14,913 nt of DNA from Hyphomonas sp. (GTDB lineage: Bacteria > Pseudomonadota > Alphaproteobacteria > Caulobacterales > Hyphomonadaceae). The stretch spans positions 1 through 14,913 of the forward strand of contig JANSXJ010000056.1 in assembly GCA_024743015.1 (NCBI GenBank). The letters run 5' to 3'. Of the stretch, positions 7,673-14,836 are shown one piece after another. The position numbers and the translations under genes are program-made. Below the pieces are notes generated by a model. It was not told the DNA's origin, ran no database searches, and saw only the letters and a program-made list of their open reading frames with translations. Position 1 is the first letter of the stretch, and each line of letters begins with the position of its first letter.

Positions 7673-9754
7673 CTATTCCGGGGGAATGAAAGCGATGGCC
7701 ACACCGCCACCCGCAGCCAGCTCCAAGGTGAGTGTGCTCTCCTTACCAACGGACTGAAAGTCGATCTCCAATGGGTAGGGATTGGTGCGCCAGTCAGCGC
7801 CTTCGCCGTCGCGATAGATTTGCGCTTCGTAGGCAAAGCTGTCCAGAAAACTGAGATCGACCTGGATCGTGCGGGCTTCTTCATCCGTCACCGCGCCAAG
7901 GAACCAGGCCTGAGAGTTTCGATCCTTGCGCGCCATGACCGCGAAGTCGCCGGGATAGCCGTCCAGCATAATCGACTCACTCCAGTCGACTGGAACTTGT
8001 TTGATGAATTCAAACGCATCCGGTCGCGCCTCGTAATTGCGTGGCAGATCGGCTGCCATTTGGATGGGACTGTGCAAGAGAACGTAAAGCGCCAGCTGTT
8101 TGGCCAAAGTCGTTTGAACCCGAGGATCTTCCATCACGGGTTTGCCGAAGCTCAGATCGAATATACCCGGCGTGAAGTCCATTGGGCCAGACAGCATTCT
8201 GGTGAACGGTAAGATTGTGGTGTGAGCCGGATCGTTTGGTGGAACGCCCCAGGCGTTATATTCTTGGCCGCGTGCGCCTTCGCGAGAGAAGGCATTCGGG
8301 TAAGTTCGGCGTAAGCCTGTGTCTTTGATCGGTTCGTGCGCATTAATCGCGATCTTGTATTTGGCGGCAAGCTTCAGCGCTCGTAAATGATGGTTCACGG
8401 CGTACTGGCCATCATGCCATTCTTTATAGGTTTTTCCGTCATCATCCCGACGTGAGATTTCACCGCCATCTGCGACATAGCCGGTTTTGATGGCGGGAAT
8501 GCCGAGGCGCTCATATAGGGCGTAGGCATCTTCCATCTGCTCTTCATAATTGGTGATCGCGCCGGAGGTTTCGTGGTGCCCAATCAGGTAAACGTCCTGT
8601 TCGGCGGCGTACGCGGCGAGGCCCTCAAGGTCAAAGTCCTCGTACGCTTGCGTGAAGCTGAAGATCTCTCCGTTTGAAAACCAGTCTCCATCCCAGCCAT
8701 AATTCCAGCCTTCGACCAAGACGCCATCAAATCCATGTTTCGCGGCGAAGTCGATATAGTCTCGTGTGCGTGAGGTTGTGGCGCCGTGCTTCTCACCTGA
8801 GCCCCATGTGCATTCTTGAATATGCATGCACCACCAGATGCCAATATATTTGCTAGGCTTTGCCCACGACACATCGCCAAGCGCGTTAGGTTCGTTGAGG
8901 TTCAAGATCAAATCTGAGTTGGCCAAGCCTGCCGCGGTGTCGGAGACCTGAACGGTGCGCCAAGGGGTCACGAAGGCGCCATCAACTTTTACTTTCGTCC
9001 CGTCCGACCAAGGCGCGAGATCCGCCTCAAGCGCACCAGGCCGACCTTGATTCAGCCACATGCCCGCATAGTCGACCAGGGCTGCTTCATGGATGGAGAG
9101 AAATGGACCGCTATCGGGAAGCTCAAGCGTGATCGGCGTATGCGCACGATGCACTTCGCTAAGGGGTGTTGTTTCATACAACTCTTCATACCGATTCCAG
9201 CCAGCTGCGGGAATCCACCAGGACTGCGCTTTCTCGTCGACCCTAAACTCTGTGAGTTCGTCAGTTATTTGTCGTGGTCCTGTATCGGGAACCTCGTAGC
9301 GAAAGCCTAGGCCGTCATCAAAAACACGCAGTCGAATCGAAAAAGCAGGTGACCCGTCGGTGAAGGCCAGGTCCACGAGAATTTCATTGTGATGATCCCG
9401 AACAAACTGCCGCTCGCCCCATGGCTGCTCCCAGACTTCGTCTTTGTTGGATTGCGCCGTCGAGGCGATCACCAGGTCGCGGTTAAAGTCGCGACCGGTC
9501 TTGAAAACAAGCCCCAGCGCTGAGGGCTGGACAATTGTCTCTCCGCGCCATTTTGCCTCCCAGGCGAGGGTGCCGCTGTCAGTCGTCAGAGCGACTTCAA
9601 GGTTCTGGGACGGTGATACGATCTTTGCGGTGGTCACGGCTGTAGCCACCGATACTGTTTCGAGGGTAGGCTCTGCGGGAGTTGTTTCACTCGTTGCGCA
9701 ACCGCCACCCAATAGAGTGATTGCGATCAAGCTCGCAGCAACCGGTTTGTTCAT
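7673..9754 (-). CDS. GH97 alpha-glucosidase (SusB-like, inverting type)
   Basis: Releases glucose from the non-reducing end of maltooligosaccharides, as Bacteroides SusB does. The 693-residue product has an N-terminal beta-sandwich (about 40-290), a catalytic barrel (about 300-590) and a C-terminal beta domain. The inverting GH97 residues are visible: HHETSG with E395, NAHEP with E474 and ARGQEYNAW with E498. The 24-residue spacing between the last two equals that of E508 and E532 in SusB. These glutamates argue against the retaining GH97 galactosidase branch. The N terminus is an export signal. Its possible lipobox, GGGC at cysteine 19, is poor because leucine lies at -4, so a soluble periplasmic form is possible. 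The start at 9754 has GGGAGG (9760-9765) at 5-nt spacing. It is the first gene of the minus-strand starch operon. Confidence 0.93.
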   Translation of the reverse strand: MNKPVAASLIAITLLGGGCATSETTPAEPTLETVSVATAVTTAKIVSPSQNLEVALTTDSGTLAWEAKWRGETIVQPSALGLVFKTGRDFNRDLVIASTAQSNKDEVWEQPWGERQFVRDHHNEILVDLAFTDGSPAFSIRLRVFDDGLGFRYEVPDTGPRQITDELTEFRVDEKAQSWWIPAAGWNRYEELYETTPLSEVHRAHTPITLELPDSGPFLSIHEAALVDYAGMWLNQGRPGALEADLAPWSDGTKVKVDGAFVTPWRTVQVSDTAAGLANSDLILNLNEPNALGDVSWAKPSKYIGIWWCMHIQECTWGSGEKHGATTSRTRDYIDFAAKHGFDGVLVEGWNYGWDGDWFSNGEIFSFTQAYEDFDLEGLAAYAAEQDVYLIGHHETSGAITNYEEQMEDAYALYERLGIPAIKTGYVADGGEISRRDDDGKTYKEWHDGQYAVNHHLRALKLAAKYKIAINAHEPIKDTGLRRTYPNAFSREGARGQEYNAWGVPPNDPAHTTILPFTRMLSGPMDFTPGIFDLSFGKPVMEDPRVQTTLAKQLALYVLLHSPIQMAADLPRNYEARPDAFEFIKQVPVDWSESIMLDGYPGDFAVMARKDRNSQAWFLGAVTDEEARTIQVDLSFLDSFAYEAQIYRDGEGADWRTNPYPLEIDFQSVGKESTLTLELAAGGGVAIAFIPPE

Positions 9755-9774
9755 CTCATCCTCCCGTTTTTCTC

Positions 9775-9802
9775 AGTATGACGGCTTTGCAAATCATTGC
9801 AA
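9775..9802 (-). promoter_or_regulatory. Candidate promoter of the GH97 operon
   Basis: On the minus strand TTGCAA (9802-9797) can serve as -35 and CATACT (9780-9775) as -10, with a 16-nt spacer. Each matches the sigma-70 consensus at four of six positions. The start of transcription would fall near 9768, leaving a leader of only about 14 nt that just holds the ribosome binding site. The promoter overlaps the TTGCAA operator, so repressor binding would block polymerase. Confidence 0.35.
9787..9802. promoter_or_regulatory. LacI-type operator, TTGCAA-N4-TTGCAA
   Basis: TTGCAA at 9787-9792 and again at 9797-9802 are separated by ATCA, giving a 16-bp outer palindrome with a 10-bp period. The same arrangement recurs upstream of the gene at 14837. 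The site lies in the 180-bp region between the divergent GH97 and GH13 genes, 33 bp before the GH97 start. Binding by the LacI-family protein encoded at 13509-14528 is inferred from location and motif sharing. Confidence 0.6.
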
Positions 9803-9874
9803 TAAAAAATCGTGTTGATCCGTGAAGGTGCGCCATTAACTCAACAAAAACGAGAATTATGCGCCTTGTCAGTG

Positions 9875-9890
9875 CTGCAAAAAAATGAAA
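9875..9890. promoter_or_regulatory. Degenerate second operator before the forward operon
   Basis: The 16-mer CTGCAAAAAAATGAAA agrees with TTGCAAAAAATTGCAA, the best site at 14590-14605, at 13 of 16 positions. It lies 44 bp before the start codon of the forward amylase, where it could cover a promoter. I could not find a convincing -35/-10 pair for this operon. Part of the match is an A-run, so it may be fortuitous. Confidence 0.3.
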
Positions 9891-9934
9891 AGAGTGTGGG
9901 GATGATATTGTAACCTGCTCCGTGGGAGGAAGCC

Positions 9935-11842
9935 ATGCGTGGTCTTAGTTTTGGTTTGATGGGTGGCGTTTTAGCGCTTGGTCTTGGTGGCGGTCTCGGC
10001 GCCTGCGCGGCCGCAGGCGGCGAAGAGGTCGCTGATGGTTCTGTGGCACCCGAGCTCGTGCGATCAGCTGCAGTGAGCGCGCGTCAGATCGAAGACGAGA
10101 TCATTTACTTCGTTTTGCCGGATCGATTCGAAAATGGTGACCCGGAGAATGATCGCGGCGGGATCGAGGGTGGTCGGTTGAAGGATGGCTATGACCCGAC
10201 GGATTATGGCTTCTATCACGGCGGGGACTTAAAGGGGCTCACCAATCGCCTCGATTATATTCAGGGGCTGGGCATGACGGCGATTTGGCTCACGCCGATC
10301 TTTCAGAACAATCCGGTGCAGGGACCGGAGGGGTTGGAATCGTCTGGTTACCACGGATATTGGATAACTGATTTCACCAATGTCGATCCGCATATCGGGA
10401 CGCGCGAAGACTTCAAGACGTTTGTGGATGCTGCTCATGCGCGTGGCATGAAAGTCTATATGGACATTATCACAAACCATACAGCTGACATTATCTCGTA
10501 TCGCGAGTGTCACGATCCTGAAGTCACAGGTGGTCCGACCTTTCGGTGCGATTATCGTTATATCGGCGAGTATCCCTGGACGCGCCGCGCCAGCGATGGC
10601 GCGCCGATCAACGATGGATTCCTCGGCGATGATGGCGTTCATCAGAATGAGGAGAATTTCGCGAATCTGGTCGAGGCGACCTGGGCCTACACGCCGTTCG
10701 TGCCGGATCAATTCCAAGGTGTGAAAGTGCCAGCATGGCTGAACGACCCGATTTACTACCATAACCGCGGTGAGACTGACTTTGTTGATGAGGACTCGCT
10801 ATACGGCGACTTTGCCGGTCTCGATGACCTGAACACGGCGCATCCGCGCGTTCTCGCCGGGATGACTGAAATCTACAAGGATTGGATCACGGCCTATGGC
10901 GTTGACGGGTTCCGCATCGATACCGCTAAGCACGTGCGGGATGAGTTCTGGCAAAAATTCGCGCCAGCAATCCTCGAGCACGCATCGGATTTGGGTATCG
11001 ATCACTTCCACATGTTTGGCGAAGTCTATGTCGACAGTCAGAAGCCCCAGCATCTGGCGAGATTTACTACGGAGGCGGGTTTGCCTTCTGTGCTCGATTT
11101 TGCTTTTGCGAGCAGCGCCCGCGCATTGATCGTCGATGGTGAGCCCGGCTTGCACATGGATGAACTGTACCGTGCGGACGACATTTATGCTGAGGGTGCG
11201 AAAACAGCGCGGCAATTGCCGACCTTCCTCGGCAATCATGATATGGGTCGTTTCTCGGGCTTTCTGCGCGAGAGCAATCCAGACATGAGCGATGACGAGA
11301 TTTTTGCGCGCGTTCGCCTGGCCAATGCGCTGATGTTTTTCGGGCGCGGCGTACCCACAGTCTATTATGGGGATGAGCAAGGGTTTGTGTCGGACGGTGG
11401 GGATCGGTTGGCGCGTGAAAACATGTTCCCCAGCCAGACGGATCTGTACAATGATAACGACCTGATCGCGACGGATGCGACAACGGCGGAGAGTAATTTC
11501 GACACTGAGCATCCGCTTTACCTGGCCATTCAATCGTTCGCCAAAATCCGAACCGCCGAGCCTGCATTGCGCCGCGGGGATCAGGTCACCCGCCTGGCCC
11601 ATCGTGAAGAGAGCGTTTTCGTGTTTTCGAGACTGGATTATGAGGCGGGCGTTGAGATCGTGGTGGCGATCAATGCGGAAGACGAAGCCAAGCGGGTTAA
11701 GGTCGCTGTTGATGGTCGGTCGGAGGCGTTCACGACATTGCTCGGTGATTGCGCTCCTAACGCTTGGGTGCCCGGCAGTTTTGAGGTGAACATACCAGCA
11801 TTGGGTGTTGTGGTGTGTAAGTCTGAATTTGGGGTGGAGTGA
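9935..11842 (+). CDS. GH13 alpha-amylase family lipoprotein
   Basis: A second extracytoplasmic GH13 enzyme, expected to cut starch or maltodextrin into small oligosaccharides. The 635-residue product starts with a lipoprotein signal, lipobox LGAC with cysteine 24 and alanine at +2. The GH13 regions are in order: DIITNHT (177-183), the LDDLN motif (296-300), GFRIDTAKH (325-333) with nucleophile D329, FGEVY (361-365) with acid/base E363, and GNHD (433-436) with stabiliser D436. The opening YFVLPDRFENGD and GYHGYWITDF are typical of a large proteobacterial amylase group. A roughly 110-residue insertion between regions I and V makes it much longer than the amylase at 6194-7615. The start has GGGAGG (9924-9929) at 5 nt. 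Its stop overlaps the start of the next gene. Activity on cyclodextrin or pullulan cannot be excluded. Confidence 0.92.
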   Translation: MRGLSFGLMGGVLALGLGGGLGACAAAGGEEVADGSVAPELVRSAAVSARQIEDEIIYFVLPDRFENGDPENDRGGIEGGRLKDGYDPTDYGFYHGGDLKGLTNRLDYIQGLGMTAIWLTPIFQNNPVQGPEGLESSGYHGYWITDFTNVDPHIGTREDFKTFVDAAHARGMKVYMDIITNHTADIISYRECHDPEVTGGPTFRCDYRYIGEYPWTRRASDGAPINDGFLGDDGVHQNEENFANLVEATWAYTPFVPDQFQGVKVPAWLNDPIYYHNRGETDFVDEDSLYGDFAGLDDLNTAHPRVLAGMTEIYKDWITAYGVDGFRIDTAKHVRDEFWQKFAPAILEHASDLGIDHFHMFGEVYVDSQKPQHLARFTTEAGLPSVLDFAFASSARALIVDGEPGLHMDELYRADDIYAEGAKTARQLPTFLGNHDMGRFSGFLRESNPDMSDDEIFARVRLANALMFFGRGVPTVYYGDEQGFVSDGGDRLARENMFPSQTDLYNDNDLIATDATTAESNFDTEHPLYLAIQSFAKIRTAEPALRRGDQVTRLAHREESVFVFSRLDYEAGVEIVVAINAEDEAKRVKVAVDGRSEAFTTLLGDCAPNAWVPGSFEVNIPALGVVVCKSEFGVE

Positions 11843-13494
11843 TGGTCGAGGCGACAAATTTGGCGAGTTCGATCATGCGTGGCTCTGCTGAGGTGCTGCC
11901 TTGGTGGAAGGGCGCAGTGATCTACCAAATATATCCGCGTAGCTTCTTGGATTCGAATGGAGATGGCGTCGGAGACCTCAAAGGAATATTGCAGGGGCTC
12001 GATCACATTGCGAATCTGGGAGTCGACGGGATCTGGATATCTCCGTTCTTCACATCCCCCATGGCTGACTATGGATATGACGTAGCCGACTTTTGCGGCG
12101 TAGATCCGATCTTCGGGACGTTGGCGGACTTTGATGCAATCGTCGAACGTGCGCACGCACTTGGCCTCAAGGTGATTATTGATCAGGTCTATTCGCACAC
12201 ATCTGATCACCATGATTGGTTTATTGAGAGCCGATCTAGCCGAGAGAATCCACGCGCCGACTGGTATGTTTGGGCGGATCCGAAATCAGATGGCTCGCCG
12301 CCGAATAACTGGCAGTCGGTGTTTGGTGGACCGAGCTGGGAGTGGGACGCGCGGCGAGGACAATACTATTTCCACAATTTCCTGAAAGAGCAGCCAGACC
12401 TCAATCTCTATAGTGAGCAAGTCCAGAACGCCTTGATTGCTGCAGGTCGATTCTGGCTCGATCGCGGTGTCGACGGTTTCCGATTGGATGCTCTGAATTT
12501 CTCGATGCATGATCGACAATTGAGGGATAATCCACCGTCCGGTGTTCCCTCGCATCAGGCGACGAGACCATTCGATATGCAGGTGCACAAGTATAATATG
12601 TCTCAGCCCGAGATCGTAGGCTTTATCGAAAAGTTTCGCGCGATGTTGGACGAGTATCCCGGCACGTTTACAGTTGCCGAGGTTGGCGGGCCGAATCCGA
12701 TTGGGGAGATGAAGGCCTTCACAGAGGGCAGTGGTCGGCTCAATTCTGCTTACAATTTCGATTTTCTCTACGCGCCTGAGCTGAATGCAAGCCGAGTCAT
12801 CAAGTCCGCCAATCTCTGGGATCAAACCGAAGGCGAGGGGTGGCCGAGCTGGGCGTTCTCAAATCACGATGCCCCGCGAGCGATCACGCGTTGGGCCGCC
12901 AGCGAGCATCGCGATGACATGGCGCGGCTCTATTTGATGTTGCTTCTGACCTTGCGCGGAAATCCGATCATATATCAGGGCGAAGAACTTGGACTTCCGC
13001 AAGCTAAGGTGCCGTATTCGAGTCTGAAAGATCCTGAAGCGATCACCAATTGGCCGAAGACGCTTGGGCGAGACGGCGCGCGGACGCCTCTACCTTGGTA
13101 CGCCAAAGAAGCGAACGCGGGCTTCTCAACGGGCGAGCCGTGGCTGCCTGTTGATCCGGAGCACACGCCGCTCGCCGTTGATCAGCAGCAGGGTAATGAC
13201 AGCGTCTTGCGGTTCACGGCCGAAGCGCTTTCCGTGCGCAAGCGGCATCCGGCGCTTCTGCGTGGCAGCATGTCTTTCGACGAGGTCGCGGCGGATGAGA
13301 TGTTGGTCATTCGCCGAGCGTTGGGCGACGAGACGCTGATTGCCTTGTTCAATTTGAGCAATGAAGATTTGCCTTTCGCACCGGAGCGACTTGGCATCGG
13401 CGAGATTGTCCTGTCTTCAAGGCCTCTTAAGAAGAATCTGCTAAGCAACAGCGTCTTGCCGAAGCGTTTGGGCGTCTGGGTCCGCGCTGAGTAG
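11842..13494 (+). CDS. Cytoplasmic GH13 alpha-glucosidase (GH13_23-like)
   Basis: Predicted retaining alpha-glucosidase that turns imported maltose and short maltodextrins into glucose. It has no signal peptide, so it should act in the cytoplasm. The 550-residue product begins with WWKGAVIYQIYPRSF and the calcium-binding loop DSNGDGVGDL (37-46). Catalytic regions are DQVYSHTS (114-121), QPDLN (184-188), GFRLDALNF (212-220) with nucleophile D216, VAEVG (278-282) with acid/base E280, and SNHDAPR (340-346) with D343. DQV-SHTS in region I is typical of the proteobacterial GH13_23 enzymes. The ATG at 11842 overlaps the preceding stop as TGATG, with purine-rich GGGG and GGAG just upstream, which implies translational coupling. 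A GTG at 11839 is an alternative start. The regulator follows 14 nt downstream. Confidence 0.92.
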   Translation: MVEATNLASSIMRGSAEVLPWWKGAVIYQIYPRSFLDSNGDGVGDLKGILQGLDHIANLGVDGIWISPFFTSPMADYGYDVADFCGVDPIFGTLADFDAIVERAHALGLKVIIDQVYSHTSDHHDWFIESRSSRENPRADWYVWADPKSDGSPPNNWQSVFGGPSWEWDARRGQYYFHNFLKEQPDLNLYSEQVQNALIAAGRFWLDRGVDGFRLDALNFSMHDRQLRDNPPSGVPSHQATRPFDMQVHKYNMSQPEIVGFIEKFRAMLDEYPGTFTVAEVGGPNPIGEMKAFTEGSGRLNSAYNFDFLYAPELNASRVIKSANLWDQTEGEGWPSWAFSNHDAPRAITRWAASEHRDDMARLYLMLLLTLRGNPIIYQGEELGLPQAKVPYSSLKDPEAITNWPKTLGRDGARTPLPWYAKEANAGFSTGEPWLPVDPEHTPLAVDQQQGNDSVLRFTAEALSVRKRHPALLRGSMSFDEVAADEMLVIRRALGDETLIALFNLSNEDLPFAPERLGIGEIVLSSRPLKKNLLSNSVLPKRLGVWVRAE

Positions 13495-13508
13495 CGCTGG
13501 AGAAGGTG

Positions 13509-14528
13509 ATGGATACCAAGCCAACAACGCGTCTGGAGGATCTTGCTAAACAGGCGGGTGTCTCCATCTCAACGGCGTCCAGGGCGCTGAATGATAGTCC
13601 TGCTGTCAACGTACGAACCAAACAGAAGATTTGGAAGCTGGCGCGCGAACTCGACTATCCGTTTCGCCATTATATGCCTGCTGGTCCGATCGGTGCCAAC
13701 GCGACCATCACGATTGTCGTACCGCGTCCGCAGAGTCGCGAAGGGCGCATGGCGGATCCATTTTTCTTCGAGCTTTTGGCGGGTATCGGAGATGCCGCTA
13801 GAGAGCGCGGATGCGATATTCTGCTCAGCTACATAGCACCATCATCATACGATGAGTTGGCGACGGCGATGTCGACGAGCCGATCTGATGGAGTGATTTT
13901 TCTCGGTCAGTCAACTTTGCATGACGCGTTCAACCGCCTCGCGGAAACGGAAGATCGATTTGTGGTTTGGGGCGCGGCATTGCCAGAGCAGGCCTATTGC
14001 TCTGTAGGAAGCGACAATATAGCCGGAGGGCGGCGCGCCGCTGCTCACCTGGCAAGATTAGGACGGCAGAAGATCATTTTCCTGGGTGACACGGACGCGC
14101 CCGAAGCGGGACGTCGACTGCGTGGCTATCGCGAAGGCCTTGAGCAATCCGGGTTGGAATATCAGGATCGACTGGTTGTGCCGGCACATTTTCAGGTCGC
14201 ATCGGCGCGGGCGGTGGTTGAATCACTGATTGCCGAGAAGGCGGAATTTGATGGAATCGTTGCCGCGAGTGATTTGATTGCGCTCGGTGCGATCCAGGCT
14301 TTGCGGCGCGCGGGCGTGTCGGTGCCGGATGATGTCTCCGTGATCGGCTATGATAACGTGCCATTTGGAGTCTATGCAGAGGTCCCGCTCACCACGATTG
14401 ACCAGGATACGGGTAAAGCGGGGCGTATGCTGGTGTCCAAATTGTTGGATTCGTCCGGTCAGCGGGGCCCCGATCATGACCGCATTCCTGCGGAATTGAT
14501 TGTCCGCGCCTCCTGCGGCGCGCTCTGA
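13509..14528 (+). CDS. LacI-family transcription regulator with altered hinge
   Basis: DNA-binding repressor, probably of the starch/maltodextrin genes around it and of its own operon. The 339-residue product has the LacI helix-turn-helix (about 6-27, LEDLAKQAGVSISTASRALN) and a periplasmic-binding-protein-like sensor domain (about 66-335). That domain shows GSDNIAGGRRAAAHL, DGIVAASDLIALG and VSVIGYDN. The hinge after Tyr50 keeps the usual length, but reads PFRHYMPAGP. Proline 57 and glycine 59 sit where family members have arginine and the DNA-inserting leucine. I prefer the ATG at 13509 to the GTG at 13506 because GGAG (13499-13502) then has 6-nt spacing. It follows the alpha-glucosidase by 14 nt as last gene of the operon. 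The effector, likely maltose or a related sugar, is inferred. Confidence 0.92.
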   Translation: MDTKPTTRLEDLAKQAGVSISTASRALNDSPAVNVRTKQKIWKLARELDYPFRHYMPAGPIGANATITIVVPRPQSREGRMADPFFFELLAGIGDAARERGCDILLSYIAPSSYDELATAMSTSRSDGVIFLGQSTLHDAFNRLAETEDRFVVWGAALPEQAYCSVGSDNIAGGRRAAAHLARLGRQKIIFLGDTDAPEAGRRLRGYREGLEQSGLEYQDRLVVPAHFQVASARAVVESLIAEKAEFDGIVAASDLIALGAIQALRRAGVSVPDDVSVIGYDNVPFGVYAEVPLTTIDQDTGKAGRMLVSKLLDSSGQRGPDHDRIPAELIVRASCGAL

Positions 14529-14550
14529 CGCAACACTGACAACCCATTCC

Positions 14551-14571
14551 CCGCCATCGTGCGGAGATTTT
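14551..14571 (+). terminator. Weak candidate terminator after the regulator
   Basis: CCGC (14551-14554) pairs with GCGG (14561-14564) around the loop CATCGT, then AGATTTT follows. The stem has only four base pairs and the T-run is short. It is placed correctly, 22 nt past the stop, but would be inefficient. Confidence 0.22.
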
Positions 14572-14579
14572 GCGATGAT

Positions 14580-14605
14580 TTGCAGTGTTTTGCAAAAAAT
14601 TGCAA
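14580..14605. promoter_or_regulatory. Triple phased TTGCAA operator
   Basis: TTGCAG (14580-14585), TTGCAA (14590-14595) and TTGCAA (14600-14605) are spaced exactly 10 bp apart. They form two overlapping copies of the TTGCAA-N4-TTGCAA site seen at 9787-9802; the second copy, TTGCAAAAAATTGCAA, is the best. It lies 51 bp after the regulator stop and 231 bp before the TTG start of the last gene. Control by the LacI-family product next door is inferred. Confidence 0.6.
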
Positions 14606-14618
14606 AGGCTGCTCGTGG

Positions 14619-14648
14619 GTTTCGGCTTGCTCTCAATGGTCCCGAAAC
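14619..14648. repeat. Inverted repeat GTTTCGG/CCGAAAC
   Basis: Seven-base arms at 14619-14625 and 14642-14648 enclose 16 bases just downstream of the triple operator. It could be a hairpin in a transcript or a second protein site. There is no T-run after it. Confidence 0.35.
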
Positions 14649-14836
14649 ATGTGTGTCGTCATCACAATGCCTTTAATTGTGGGGGTTTGTGGTGTATTTT
14701 CGCCACAGGCTGTCCTCTAAATCGTGTTTTGTTTGCGCAAGGGGGCTTGGCGTTTTCATAAATTTGCAATATGGGAGTCAGGTCACAAGATGGCGAAACA
14801 GCCATTTGCGTGCGTGCACGATTCAGGGAGGATCAA

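Larger units (their letters stand above)
14529..14836. other. Control region before the last gene
   Basis: These 308 bases hold no supportable gene. From left to right they contain a weak hairpin after the regulator gene, the triple TTGCAA operator (14580-14605), an inverted repeat GTTTCGG/CCGAAAC (14619-14648), two more related half-sites, and a ribosome binding site. The extra sites are TTGCGCAA (14733-14740) and TTGCAA (14764-14769). No -35/-10 pair stands out clearly. The leader after the operator is long, about 230 bases. Confidence 0.55.

Noticed and set aside
9813..9846. TGTTGA/TCAACA inverted repeat in the divergent promoter region
   Set aside because: Six-base arms 22 bases apart are expected by chance in AT-rich spacer, and the motif does not recur upstream of the other genes.
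10799..11857. 352-codon minus-strand open frame across the forward GH13 amylase
   Set aside because: The plus-strand gene has all GH13 catalytic regions, a lipobox and a ribosome binding site. The antisense product resembles nothing I know.
11875..11900. Later ATG as start of the cytoplasmic alpha-glucosidase
   Set aside because: It would start nearer the conserved WWKGAVIYQ segment, but lacks a ribosome binding site, while the ATG at 11842 is coupled to the preceding stop. It remains possible.
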